Below, piece after piece: positions 7,454 through 14,328 of a DNA stretch of 32,401 nucleotides (position 1 is the first letter of the stretch; the number at the start of each line of letters is the position of its first letter). Both the position numbers and the translations under genes were made by a program. Location of the stretch: contig WANG01000187.1 of the NCBI GenBank assembly GCA_015521945.1, positions 1-32,401 on the forward strand. Reading direction: 5' to 3'. Source of the stretch: Candidatus Hydrothermarchaeota archaeon (GTDB lineage Archaea > Hydrothermarchaeota > Hydrothermarchaeia > Hydrothermarchaeales > BMS3B). Under the pieces are notes generated by a model, which made no database searches, was not told where the DNA came from, and worked only from the letters and a program-made list of their open reading frames with translations.

Positions 7454-8218
7454 TTGATAGCGGTGCTTACAGAGTTTCCAAGGCTTTACTACCTGCTTGC
7501 AAGGGAGCTGAAGCGCAGAGGGATAGCCTTCAGAAGCCTCACCTTCAGGGAGAGCATCCCGCCCCAGGTGCGGGTGGTTCTCACCAGCAGGGACGAGGCG
7601 AAGAGGGTGAGCTTCCCCTGCGTGGTTGAGGTGAGCGAGAGCAGCGTGGGCACGGCGGTTGAGAGGGCGCACCTGCTCGCCAAGGGGCAGAGGTGCTCCT
7701 ACGGGGAGCTGGTGGTGGGGATAGACCCGGGAGACAAGCCGGGGATGGCGGTGCTGGCGGGCTCAAGGGTGGTGCACGCATCCAGGCTCAACTCCCCAGA
7801 GGACGTGGTGAGGGGGCTCAGAGAGGTGCTCCGCCTGTACTCCTGCGGGAGGCTCCTGATAAGGGTGGGTGACGGGGGCGGGATATACGGGCAGAGGCTG
7901 ATAAGGGCGCTGCAGGAGAACTTCTGCTTTGAGATTGAGCTGGTGGATGAGCACGCAACGACCCCGAGCGTGGGGAGCAGCAGCCCGGAGCTCAGGGACG
8001 TGATAGCGGCGGTGAACATCGCCATGAAGCGCGGGAGGGTGCTGAAGCGCAGGCTGGAGGTCTCGCCTACCATGGGGGAGATTAAGAACATACAGAGGGA
8101 GAGCAGGCAGATGAGCGGCAACATCACCATCTCCAGGGAGCTCGCCTGCAGGGTGGCGAGGGGGGAGCTGAGCCTTGAGAGAGCCATAGAGATTCAGAAA
8201 AGCCAGAGCCGTGAGTAG
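7454..8218 (+). CDS. Uncharacterised archaeal protein, probable RNase H/RuvC-like fold
   Basis: The 254-residue protein contains a segment typical of the first strand and turn of RNase H-fold proteins: VVGIDPGDKPGMAVL, with D91. A second acidic cluster follows in IELVDEHATT (E162, D165), and D182 lies in LRDVIAAVNIA. This D...E...D spacing resembles RuvC-type nucleases and YqgF. About 85 residues precede the fold, and a C-terminal helical tail (ITISRELACRVARGELS) could bind DNA. I infer a nucleic-acid enzyme without knowing the substrate. The start is TTG 7454 behind GGGTGAGG at 7438-7445; GTG 7463 is an alternative. It follows the 133-residue gene by nine bases. Confidence 0.6.
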   Translation: MIAVLTEFPRLYYLLARELKRRGIAFRSLTFRESIPPQVRVVLTSRDEAKRVSFPCVVEVSESSVGTAVERAHLLAKGQRCSYGELVVGIDPGDKPGMAVLAGSRVVHASRLNSPEDVVRGLREVLRLYSCGRLLIRVGDGGGIYGQRLIRALQENFCFEIELVDEHATTPSVGSSSPELRDVIAAVNIAMKRGRVLKRRLEVSPTMGEIKNIQRESRQMSGNITISRELACRVARGELSLERAIEIQKSQSRE

Positions 8219-8270
8219 CTTCAGTTTTGATTTGCTACGTTAGGTGCCCGGAAGCCACCGAGGCGCGCCC

Positions 8271-9638
8271 ATGGATGTACCCAGGATTATAATAGCAGGC
8301 ACCTCCAGCAGGGCTGGCAAGACCGTTATTTCTCTGGGAATCATGCGGGCGCTGCGCAACCTGGGGTATGAGGTGCAGCCCTTCAAGGTGGGTCCTGACT
8401 TCATAGACCCCAGCTACCACCACTTCGCCGCCGGCAGGAGGAGCAGGAACCTGGACTCCTACATGATGCCCCCCGAGGCGATACGGGAGTGCTTGGTGAG
8501 GTGCTCCAGGGGGGCGGACATAGCGGTGATTGAGGGCACCATGGGGCTGTACGACAGCCACGATGCGGTGGATGCGAAGGGGAGCACCGCCGAGGTGAGC
8601 AGGATACTGCGCTCTCCCGTGGTGCTGGTGGCGAACGTGGAGAGGATTTCAAGGACCGCCGCAGCCTTCGTGATGGGGTACAGGGTGTTTGACCCTGAGG
8701 TGGAGATAGCTGGAGTGGTGCTGAACAGGGTGGGAAACCCCAGGCATGCCTACAAGGCGAGGACGGCGGTGGAGAGGCTGGCAGGACTAAGGGTTTTCGG
8801 AACGGTGCCCAGGAGGGAGGACATGTTCATCAGGGAGAGGCACCTCGGGCTGGTGCCGGCGTACGAGCGGGAGGCGCTGGAGGAGCAGCTTGACAGGCTG
8901 GGTGAGATAGTGGCGAGGCACCTTGACCTGGAGGGGGTGGTGCAGGCTGCCATGGAGGCGCCCGAGGTGGATGCAGAGCCCAGCGGGCTCTTCACGCCCA
9001 GAGAGCCCAGGGTGAGGGTGGGGGTGGCGATGGACAGGGCTTTTACCTTCTACTACCAGGACAACCTGGATGCGCTCATCGCCTCGGGTGCGCACCTCGT
9101 GCCCATAGACATGATGGAAGCCTCCTCCCTGCCGCAGGTGGATGCCCTGTACATCGGCGGAGGCTTCCCGGAGGTTATGGCGGAGGAGCTTGAGCGCAAC
9201 CGCACCCTGAGGGAGCAGGTGCGCACCGCCCTTGAGGAGGGCATGCCGTGCTACGCGGAGTGCGGCGGGCTTATGTACTTAGGGAGGAGCATCGTTACCA
9301 GGGAGGGGGAGGAGTACGAGATGGTGGGCTTCCTGCCGATAAGAACCAAGATGCACCGCAGGTTTCAGGCGCTCGGATACGTGCGGTGCGTGGCAGAGAT
9401 GGGCACCCCCATCTGCAGCGCAGGGGATGAGCTGGTGGGGCACGAGTTCCACTACTCGGAGGTGGTGCCGGAGGGCAGGCTGAGGTTGGCCTACAGGGTG
9501 ACCAGAGGGAAGGGGGTGGACGGAAGGCGGGACGGCATACTCATGGAGAACACCTTGGCAAGCTACCTGCACGTGCACGTGCTTTCCCACCCCGCCATGC
9601 CGGCGAATTTTGTGCACACCATAGAAAAATTTAAATGA
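8271..9638 (+). CDS. cfbB: Cobyrinate / Ni-sirohydrochlorin a,c-diamide synthase (CbiA/CfbB family)
   Basis: This enzyme amidates the a and c side chains of a corrinoid or sirohydrochlorin ring using glutamine and ATP. In methanogens CfbB does this for nickel-sirohydrochlorin on the way to coenzyme F430, while CbiA acts in cobalamin synthesis; sequence by eye does not separate them. The N-terminal ATPase domain has the P-loop AGTSSRAGKT (residues 9-18) and VGPDFIDPSYHH. The C-terminal class-I glutamine amidotransferase domain has YAECGGLMYLG, with Cys331 as nucleophile, and a late catalytic-type histidine in LHVHVLSHP. The length of 455 residues is normal. ATG 8271 is preferred to GTG 8244 because homologues begin just before the P-loop strand. 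The methanogenesis marker elsewhere in the window favours CfbB. Confidence 0.85.
   Translation: MDVPRIIIAGTSSRAGKTVISLGIMRALRNLGYEVQPFKVGPDFIDPSYHHFAAGRRSRNLDSYMMPPEAIRECLVRCSRGADIAVIEGTMGLYDSHDAVDAKGSTAEVSRILRSPVVLVANVERISRTAAAFVMGYRVFDPEVEIAGVVLNRVGNPRHAYKARTAVERLAGLRVFGTVPRREDMFIRERHLGLVPAYEREALEEQLDRLGEIVARHLDLEGVVQAAMEAPEVDAEPSGLFTPREPRVRVGVAMDRAFTFYYQDNLDALIASGAHLVPIDMMEASSLPQVDALYIGGGFPEVMAEELERNRTLREQVRTALEEGMPCYAECGGLMYLGRSIVTREGEEYEMVGFLPIRTKMHRRFQALGYVRCVAEMGTPICSAGDELVGHEFHYSEVVPEGRLRLAYRVTRGKGVDGRRDGILMENTLASYLHVHVLSHPAMPANFVHTIEKFK
9625..9635 (+). promoter_or_regulatory. TATA box of the ATP synthase gene cluster
   Basis: AAAAATTTAAA lies in the last codons of the preceding gene. 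Transcription from about 9655-9660 would leave a short leader carrying the ribosome site before ATG 9671. This rules out the ATG at 9635, which is inside the box. Confidence 0.5.
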
Positions 9639-9670
9639 GAGCTCGCAACAATCACGTGAGGGTAATCTGC

Positions 9671-11704
9671 ATGGTGAGACCGCGCAGCATGAGGAAGCTG
9701 GAGGCACTGGTGCTGGCAGAGCACAAGGATGATGTGCTCAGAGCCGTAAAGGATACGGGTGCGGTGCACTTCATCAACCTCACCGAGAACGCCGAGGCGC
9801 TGGGGAGGCTTCAGAGCGCCGGCACAAGCCACCTCAGAGCCGAGGTGGCGGAGCTGCTCTCAAAAATTGAGAACATCCTGGAGGTTTTCAGGCAGATTCA
9901 CCAGGCAGAGGTTGACTCCATGGGGGAGCTGGAGCCGGCGGCGAGGAAGCTGCCGGTGGTGGATGGGGAGGTCAGGAGGGTATTTGAGGAGATTGCGGAG
10001 AAGCTCTTCTTCCTGGGTGACAGGGTGGGCAGCCTGAACGCCAGGCTCTCGGAGATAAGGAAGGAGAAGGAGGAGCTGCGGGGGTATCAGGACACCCTGA
10101 GGAAGCTTGAGATTATGGGAATAAGCCCGAAGGACATGAGGGCGCTGAAGCACGTGTCCCTGTTTCTCGGGAGCATGCCAGCCGAGGAGGTGGAGCCCTT
10201 CCAGAAGGAGCTCGCGGATATAACCGACCTGTACCTGATGGAGACCAGGAAGCTGGACAAGAAGCACGTGCTGGTGCTGGTTGGGGTGCTGAGCAGGTAC
10301 GAGGTGGACGTGAGCAGGGCGCTCAGGCTGAGGAGGTTTGAGGAGATTACCATCCCCCTGAGGCTTATCCCCTACTCCTTGGAGGATGCGAGGAGGGTGC
10401 TGGAGGAGCAGGCGGAGAGGCTGGAGAGGGAGGAGAGGGAGGTTCTGCAGGAGCTGAAAAAGGTGGCGGAGGCTGAGATGGAGACCCTGCTGCGGTACCA
10501 GATGTTCCTGAATGCCGCGAGGCGGGTGGATGAGGCTAACCTGAACATGCTGCGCACCCGCAAGACCTACGTGTTCTCCGGCTGGGTGCCCCAGGAGCGA
10601 ACCGAGGAGGTGCGAAAAGCTATAGAGAGCGCCACCGGAGGCGCCTGCATCGTGAGCTTCAGGGAGCCGGAGGAGCACGAGCTCCCGCCCACGCTGCTGC
10701 GCAACCCGCCCGTTACAAAGCCCCTTGAAGCGCTGACCACCACCTACGGGGTGCCCAACTACCGAGAGGTGGACCCCACGAGCATCGTGGCTCTGACCTT
10801 CCCCTTCATCTTCGGGTTCATGTTCGGTGACGTGGGGCAGGGGCTGGTGCTCATCCTGGCGGGTCTGCTGGTGGGCTTCAGGGTGCGCAGGTTTGGAGAC
10901 AAGGGGAGGAAGCTGGGCAGGACGCTGGTGCTCTGCGGCATAATGGCGACCTTCATGGGGTTCGTTTACGGGAGCATGTTCGGACTTGAGGCTGAGGCTG
11001 CCCACGGGGAGGCGCCGATGCAGAAGTACTTAGGGTTCACCTTTGAGCCCATCAAGGTGCCGCTGCTTGACAGGTTCTTTGAGGGCGCCCTTCTCGCGGG
11101 TCCCGACAGGATAATGCGGGCGGTTTACTTCTCCATATACTTAGGAGTGTTTCTGCTGATTATGGGGATGGTGCTGAACCTGGTAAACCACGCTATTCAG
11201 CGGGAGATGAAGCACGCCCTCCTGAGCCCCTTCGGAGTTCCAGGGATATGGGCGCTGCTGGGAGGCTCCTACTTAGTGTTCTGGCTTAAGAGCTTCAGCA
11301 TACCCCACGTGCTGGGAGGCGTGGTCCTGCCGATACTGCTGGTGTTCCTGCACCTGCTGGTGATTGAGAGGCAGGGGTTCCTGATATCCGTCATTGAGAC
11401 CTTTGAGAACTCCATGAAGTACCTGACCAACACCCTGTCCTTCCTCAGGATAACCATCATAGGCGTGGTGCACGCGGCGCTGAGCATGATGATGGTGAAC
11501 GCCATGCTCGCCCTGGGGGACTCCCTGCTGAACCCCGCGGTTCTCTTGGTTTTCATCGCCGGCAACGTGCTGATAATAGTGATGGAGGCATTCATATCCT
11601 TCGTGCACACCCTCAGGCTGCACTTCTACGAGATATTTTCAAAGTTCTACAGGGCAAATGGTGTGCTTTTCTCACCGCTCAGGATAATGTATAAGGAGGA
11701 GTGA
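9671..11704 (+). CDS. atpI: A/V-type ATP synthase subunit I (a-subunit homologue)
   Basis: The 677-residue subunit forms the membrane half-channels for ions and the stator arm of the archaeal ATP synthase. The N-terminal half is soluble and coiled-coil rich (residues about 80-330). The C-terminal half has about seven membrane segments, starting at LTFPFIFGFMFGDVGQG. The essential arginine lies in NTLSFLRITIIGVVHAAL, and the last helix ends EIFSKFYRANG, both typical of the family. I chose ATG 9671 (MVRPRSMRKLEALVL), which matches the usual N-terminus, has GTGAGG upstream and follows the TATA box at 9625-9635. It overlaps the next gene's leader and is cotranscribed with subunits K and C. Confidence 0.95.
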   Translation: MVRPRSMRKLEALVLAEHKDDVLRAVKDTGAVHFINLTENAEALGRLQSAGTSHLRAEVAELLSKIENILEVFRQIHQAEVDSMGELEPAARKLPVVDGEVRRVFEEIAEKLFFLGDRVGSLNARLSEIRKEKEELRGYQDTLRKLEIMGISPKDMRALKHVSLFLGSMPAEEVEPFQKELADITDLYLMETRKLDKKHVLVLVGVLSRYEVDVSRALRLRRFEEITIPLRLIPYSLEDARRVLEEQAERLEREEREVLQELKKVAEAEMETLLRYQMFLNAARRVDEANLNMLRTRKTYVFSGWVPQERTEEVRKAIESATGGACIVSFREPEEHELPPTLLRNPPVTKPLEALTTTYGVPNYREVDPTSIVALTFPFIFGFMFGDVGQGLVLILAGLLVGFRVRRFGDKGRKLGRTLVLCGIMATFMGFVYGSMFGLEAEAAHGEAPMQKYLGFTFEPIKVPLLDRFFEGALLAGPDRIMRAVYFSIYLGVFLLIMGMVLNLVNHAIQREMKHALLSPFGVPGIWALLGGSYLVFWLKSFSIPHVLGGVVLPILLVFLHLLVIERQGFLISVIETFENSMKYLTNTLSFLRITIIGVVHAALSMMMVNAMLALGDSLLNPAVLLVFIAGNVLIIVMEAFISFVHTLRLHFYEIFSKFYRANGVLFSPLRIMYKEE

Positions 11705-11706
11705 GA

Positions 11707-12042
11707 ATGATGAGAGGAAAAGGAGTTTTTGCACTGTTAGGGATGGTGCTGGTACTGGCACTGAGTGCGAGTGCCGTGTACGCTGAGGAGACCTTGGGCA
11801 ACGAGGCTGCCCAGGGAGGCGCGGCGACCCAGAAGGGTATGTACGCCATAGCCGCAGCTCTCGCCGTGGGGCTGGCTGCCGCAGGGGCAGGCTTCGCCAT
11901 AGGGCACACGGGTGCAGCGGCGCTGGGTGCCATCTCGGAGAAGCCGGAGATGATGACCTGGGGACTTATCATAGTGGCGCTTGCGGAAGGAATTGCTCTG
12001 TACGGGCTTATAATATCCTTCATGCTGCTGACGAAGATTTAG
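11707..12042 (+). CDS. atpK: A/V-type ATP synthase subunit K (proteolipid, c-ring)
   Basis: This 111-residue proteolipid forms the rotating ion-binding ring. Residues 1-26 look like a cleavable signal peptide (hydrophobic core, then SAVYA before EE). The mature part is one two-helix hairpin: helix one from about 45 to 75, then a polar loop SEKPEMM, then helix two with the ion-binding Glu94 in ALAEGIALYG. The E-G-I-A sequence lacks the E-S/T pattern usual in strict sodium-binding rings, so proton use or mixed use is the likelier reading, by inference only. GGAGG at 11696-11700 sits at good distance from ATG 11707; GTG 11701 overlapping the atpI stop is a possible earlier start. Confidence 0.93.
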   Translation: MMRGKGVFALLGMVLVLALSASAVYAEETLGNEAAQGGAATQKGMYAIAAALAVGLAAAGAGFAIGHTGAAALGAISEKPEMMTWGLIIVALAEGIALYGLIISFMLLTKI

Positions 12043-12046
12043 GGCG

Positions 12047-13159
12047 ATGTCTGCCGGAGACTACGCGTACGTAAACGCGAAGATCGGAGCCCTGCGCTCC
12101 TGGATGCTCACCCCGGGTGAGTACCGCTCCCTGTGCGAGGCTGCCTCCCTGGAGGAGTGCATGAGCCTGCTGAAGGCGACTCACCTGGGGAAGGGCATAG
12201 CCAAGCTTGGTGAGGAGCCTGAGATACCCCAGGTGGAGGCGCTGCTGTTCTCGGAGCTGGCTTCGGAGTACGGCAGGCTGGTGCAGGGCGTGCGCAAGGA
12301 GGCGAAGATGGTCCTGCAGCGGCTGTACAGGAAGTTCGTGGCTGACACGGTGCTGAAGCCGCTGCTCAGGCTGAAGAGCGCTGGGGTGCCCCAGGAGGCG
12401 CTGCAGGACCTTTTCTACCCCTCCCAGCCACTGCCGAAGCAGGTGCTGGCGAAGCTGCTGGGCGCCGAGGATGTCAGGGAGATGGTGGAGAGCCTGAGGG
12501 ACACGGTGTACCACAAACCCTTAGCAGGCGCCCTGAGCGCCTACCAGGAGGCAGGGGTGGCGGCGCTTACCACCGCCCTTGATGGGGCGCTCTACAGGGA
12601 GCTGTGGAGCAGCACGGGGTCGCTTTCAACTAAGGACAGACGGATTGCGAGGGACTTCATAGGCAGGGAGGTGGACATGCGCAACGTGCTCACCGCCTTC
12701 AGGCTCCGTGGCTCCGAGTTCACGAAGCTTGAGCAGCAGCTTATACCGGTGAGCTACAGGGTTGGAAGGGACGTGCTGGCTGCCATACTGAGCGTGCGGC
12801 ACCTGAGCCAGCTTGCCACCGAGATTCACGGGTTTGCGTACCACTCCATGGTTGCCGCGCTGCTCAAGGAGTACGAGACCATAGCCAGGGAGCTGCCCCT
12901 GGGAGCGGAGTTCATGCCGGCCTCCCAGGAGGCTCCAGCGCAGGTGGAGCTCTTCTCGGTGCTGCCCTTTGAGCTGGCGCTGCGCAGGCAGATGCTGGGA
13001 GCCTACAGGGGAGCCTTCAGGGGCGACAGGTTCCACATAGGCGTGCCCATGGCGCACCTGTTCCTCAGGGAGAACGAGATAAGGAACGTGGTGACAATCC
13101 TCAAGCTGAAAGAGGCGGGAGCGCCTGCGGAGGGCATAGAGAAGGCGCTTGCAATGTAG
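12047..13159 (+). CDS. atpC: A/V-type ATP synthase subunit C (V-type d homologue)
   Basis: The 370-residue soluble subunit joins the central stalk to the proteolipid ring. The N-terminus MSAGDYAYVNAKIGALRSWMLTPGEY is typical (Y-x-NARIRAMKS..L-type). The three-fold helical repeat of the family is visible, with REVDMRNVLTAFRLR in the middle and NEIRNVVTILKLKEAG near the end. It starts four bases after atpK. In archaeal clusters subunit E normally lies between K and C, and F, A, B and D follow C; here neither is so. After the stop the sequence becomes AT-richer and enters the toxin-antitoxin island. Confidence 0.93.
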   Translation: MSAGDYAYVNAKIGALRSWMLTPGEYRSLCEAASLEECMSLLKATHLGKGIAKLGEEPEIPQVEALLFSELASEYGRLVQGVRKEAKMVLQRLYRKFVADTVLKPLLRLKSAGVPQEALQDLFYPSQPLPKQVLAKLLGAEDVREMVESLRDTVYHKPLAGALSAYQEAGVAALTTALDGALYRELWSSTGSLSTKDRRIARDFIGREVDMRNVLTAFRLRGSEFTKLEQQLIPVSYRVGRDVLAAILSVRHLSQLATEIHGFAYHSMVAALLKEYETIARELPLGAEFMPASQEAPAQVELFSVLPFELALRRQMLGAYRGAFRGDRFHIGVPMAHLFLRENEIRNVVTILKLKEAGAPAEGIEKALAM

Positions 13160-13198
13160 GCAGAGGGGAGGGGCACACCCAGCCTGCACAAAAGCTTG

Positions 13199-13210
13199 TT
13201 TTATGTTTTT
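13199..13210 (+). terminator. T-rich terminator after the ATP synthase genes
   Basis: TTTTATGTTTTT follows atpC by about 40 bases. It is flanked by GCTTG and CAAGC, which form a five-base inverted repeat around it. T-rich tracts on the coding strand are enough to stop archaeal RNA polymerase. The rest of 13211-13432 shows no gene or RNA that I can support. Confidence 0.45.
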
Positions 13211-13432
13211 CAAGCATTTTGCCTGTATGCCTGAGGCCCGGATGCTGGTTGGTATGAGTTTGGCGGTGAAGTACGAGCGAAGTTTTAGCGGAGTGGGTGT
13301 CCAAATAAGGGGAAACCTGTATATGAGCGGCGGCTGATTTTCACCTACACGAGTGACTGAAGAGGTATTCCTGTCTGCATCCTGCCCTGAAACAAGTCAA
13401 CCTCTTCGCCTGCACCTTAATGCCTGCTACAG

Positions 13433-13450
13433 CTACCTGAGGTGAGGTAG
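13433..13450. promoter_or_regulatory. Inverted repeat covering the ribosome site of mntA
   Basis: CTACCT (13433-13438) and AGGTAG (13445-13450) flank GAGGTG. The repeat includes the Shine-Dalgarno-like GGTGAGG (13441-13447) and touches the GTG start at 13450. As DNA it could be an operator for self-repression; as RNA it could fold and hide the ribosome site. Toxin-antitoxin operons are commonly self-regulated, which makes either plausible. Confidence 0.4.
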
Positions 13451-13833
13451 TGTTATCTGGACAGCTCCAAAAGCGAATGCAGAAACTCATAAAAAGAGCT
13501 GTGGCTGATGAAGACATCCTCGCAGTAATAGTCTACGGTAGCTACGCAAGAGGTGAGCCCTTCAGAGATATAGACATGTGTCTGGTTCTATTTCCCCATG
13601 CCGAGAGTAAGAGCTTTGATAAGAGGCTGGAATACTCCGAATACGAGGACATAGATGTGCAGGCGTTCAATGAGCTCCCTCTGTACATAAAACCAGGAGT
13701 GTTGAAAGAGGGAAAAATTGTTCACTGCAAGAATGAAGACCTGCTCTACGACATTGCAATAAAAACTGCAAAAGAATACGGGGATTTTAAGCCCAGATAT
13801 AAGATGTACCCGGAAGGGGTGCTGAATGGATAA
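13450..13833 (+). CDS. mntA: MntA-type minimal nucleotidyltransferase (antitoxin of a HEPN/MNT pair)
   Basis: The 127-residue protein has the nucleotidyltransferase signature GSYARGEPFRDIDM: GS at residues 30-31, metal-binding D40 and D42, and a third acidic residue at D67 or D69 in YEDIDVQAF. All catalytic positions are present. MntA proteins neutralise HepT toxins by adding AMP to a tyrosine near the toxin's R-x4-6-H motif. The HepT gene follows directly, overlapping by eight bases, but is broken. The start is GTG 13450, preceded by GGTGAGG inside an inverted repeat. Composition is AT-richer than the flanking housekeeping genes, consistent with a mobile or exchanged module. Confidence 0.85.
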   Translation: MLSGQLQKRMQKLIKRAVADEDILAVIVYGSYARGEPFRDIDMCLVLFPHAESKSFDKRLEYSEYEDIDVQAFNELPLYIKPGVLKEGKIVHCKNEDLLYDIAIKTAKEYGDFKPRYKMYPEGVLNG

Positions 13834-14243
13834 GGGGAGGATATTATCAAAACTGGCAGAAATTAGGTGATATCTTGGAGAGATTCATGAAAATATGCCG
13901 CAGAGTTTTGAAGAATACGAATCAAACACATTGTTGAAGAGAGCCATGGCTTCAGATTACCATTGAAGCCTGCATAGGCACCTGTGCAGTACTTGTAAGG
14001 AGCTGAAGCTGGGACTCCCTACGGAAGAGGAAGATTTCCTTCAAAAGCTGGAGAATAGAGCCATATCTAAGGAAGTTGCTGCTAATCTTAAGAGTATGAA
14101 AAAATCTGATTGTCCACAGATACTCAAAAATTGATGATCTCCAAGCTTATGAGATTCTTAGAGAGAATCTCGTAGATATCTGGAAGTTTCTAAGCGAAGT
14201 AAGGGAATTTCTAAGGAAAAACCAGTCTCAGGCGACCACGTAG
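13826..14243 (+). pseudogene. hepT: Decayed HepT (HEPN-domain) toxin gene
   Basis: ATG 13826 overlaps the end of mntA. Translating successive frames recovers a HepT-like protein in pieces: MDKGRILSKLAEIR; an in-frame TGA at 13868-13870; YLGEIHENMPQSFEEYE and NTLLKRAM; a frameshift near 13946-13950; QITIEACIGTCAVLVR; a second shift near 13998 that looks like loss of one G from GGG; ELKLGLPTEEEDFLQKLE to LKSMKK; a third shift near 14103; then LIVHRYSKIDDLQAYEIL to the TAG at 14241. At the third lesion the expected F-R-N before LIVH is missing, so the arginine of the catalytic R-x4-6-H motif is gone, while H and the tyrosine of HRY remain. The gene cannot make active toxin. This is read directly from the sequence; the family assignment is by recognition. 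Confidence 0.85.
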
Positions 14244-14301
14244 TTAATTGCAGTACCACAAAGCCTGCTGGCGAGCAAATACTATTGAATTGCTCCAAAG
14301 C

Positions 14302-14307
14302 TTTTTT
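14302..14307 (+). terminator. T6 tract after the hepT pseudogene
   Basis: Six Ts lie about 60 bases after the remnant's stop, in the short gap before the convergent pycB gene. This is a plausible archaeal terminator for the mntA transcript. Nothing else is recognisable in 14244-14328. Confidence 0.35.
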
Positions 14308-14328
14308 GAGGTACACCGGGGCAACTAC

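Noticed and set aside
9860..11005. 381-residue minus-strand frame
   Set aside because: It is antisense to atpI and has low-complexity H/L/Q/P composition.
13149..13337. 62-residue plus-strand frame after atpC
   Set aside because: It overlaps the atpC end and the T-rich terminator, has no ribosome site and no family resemblance.
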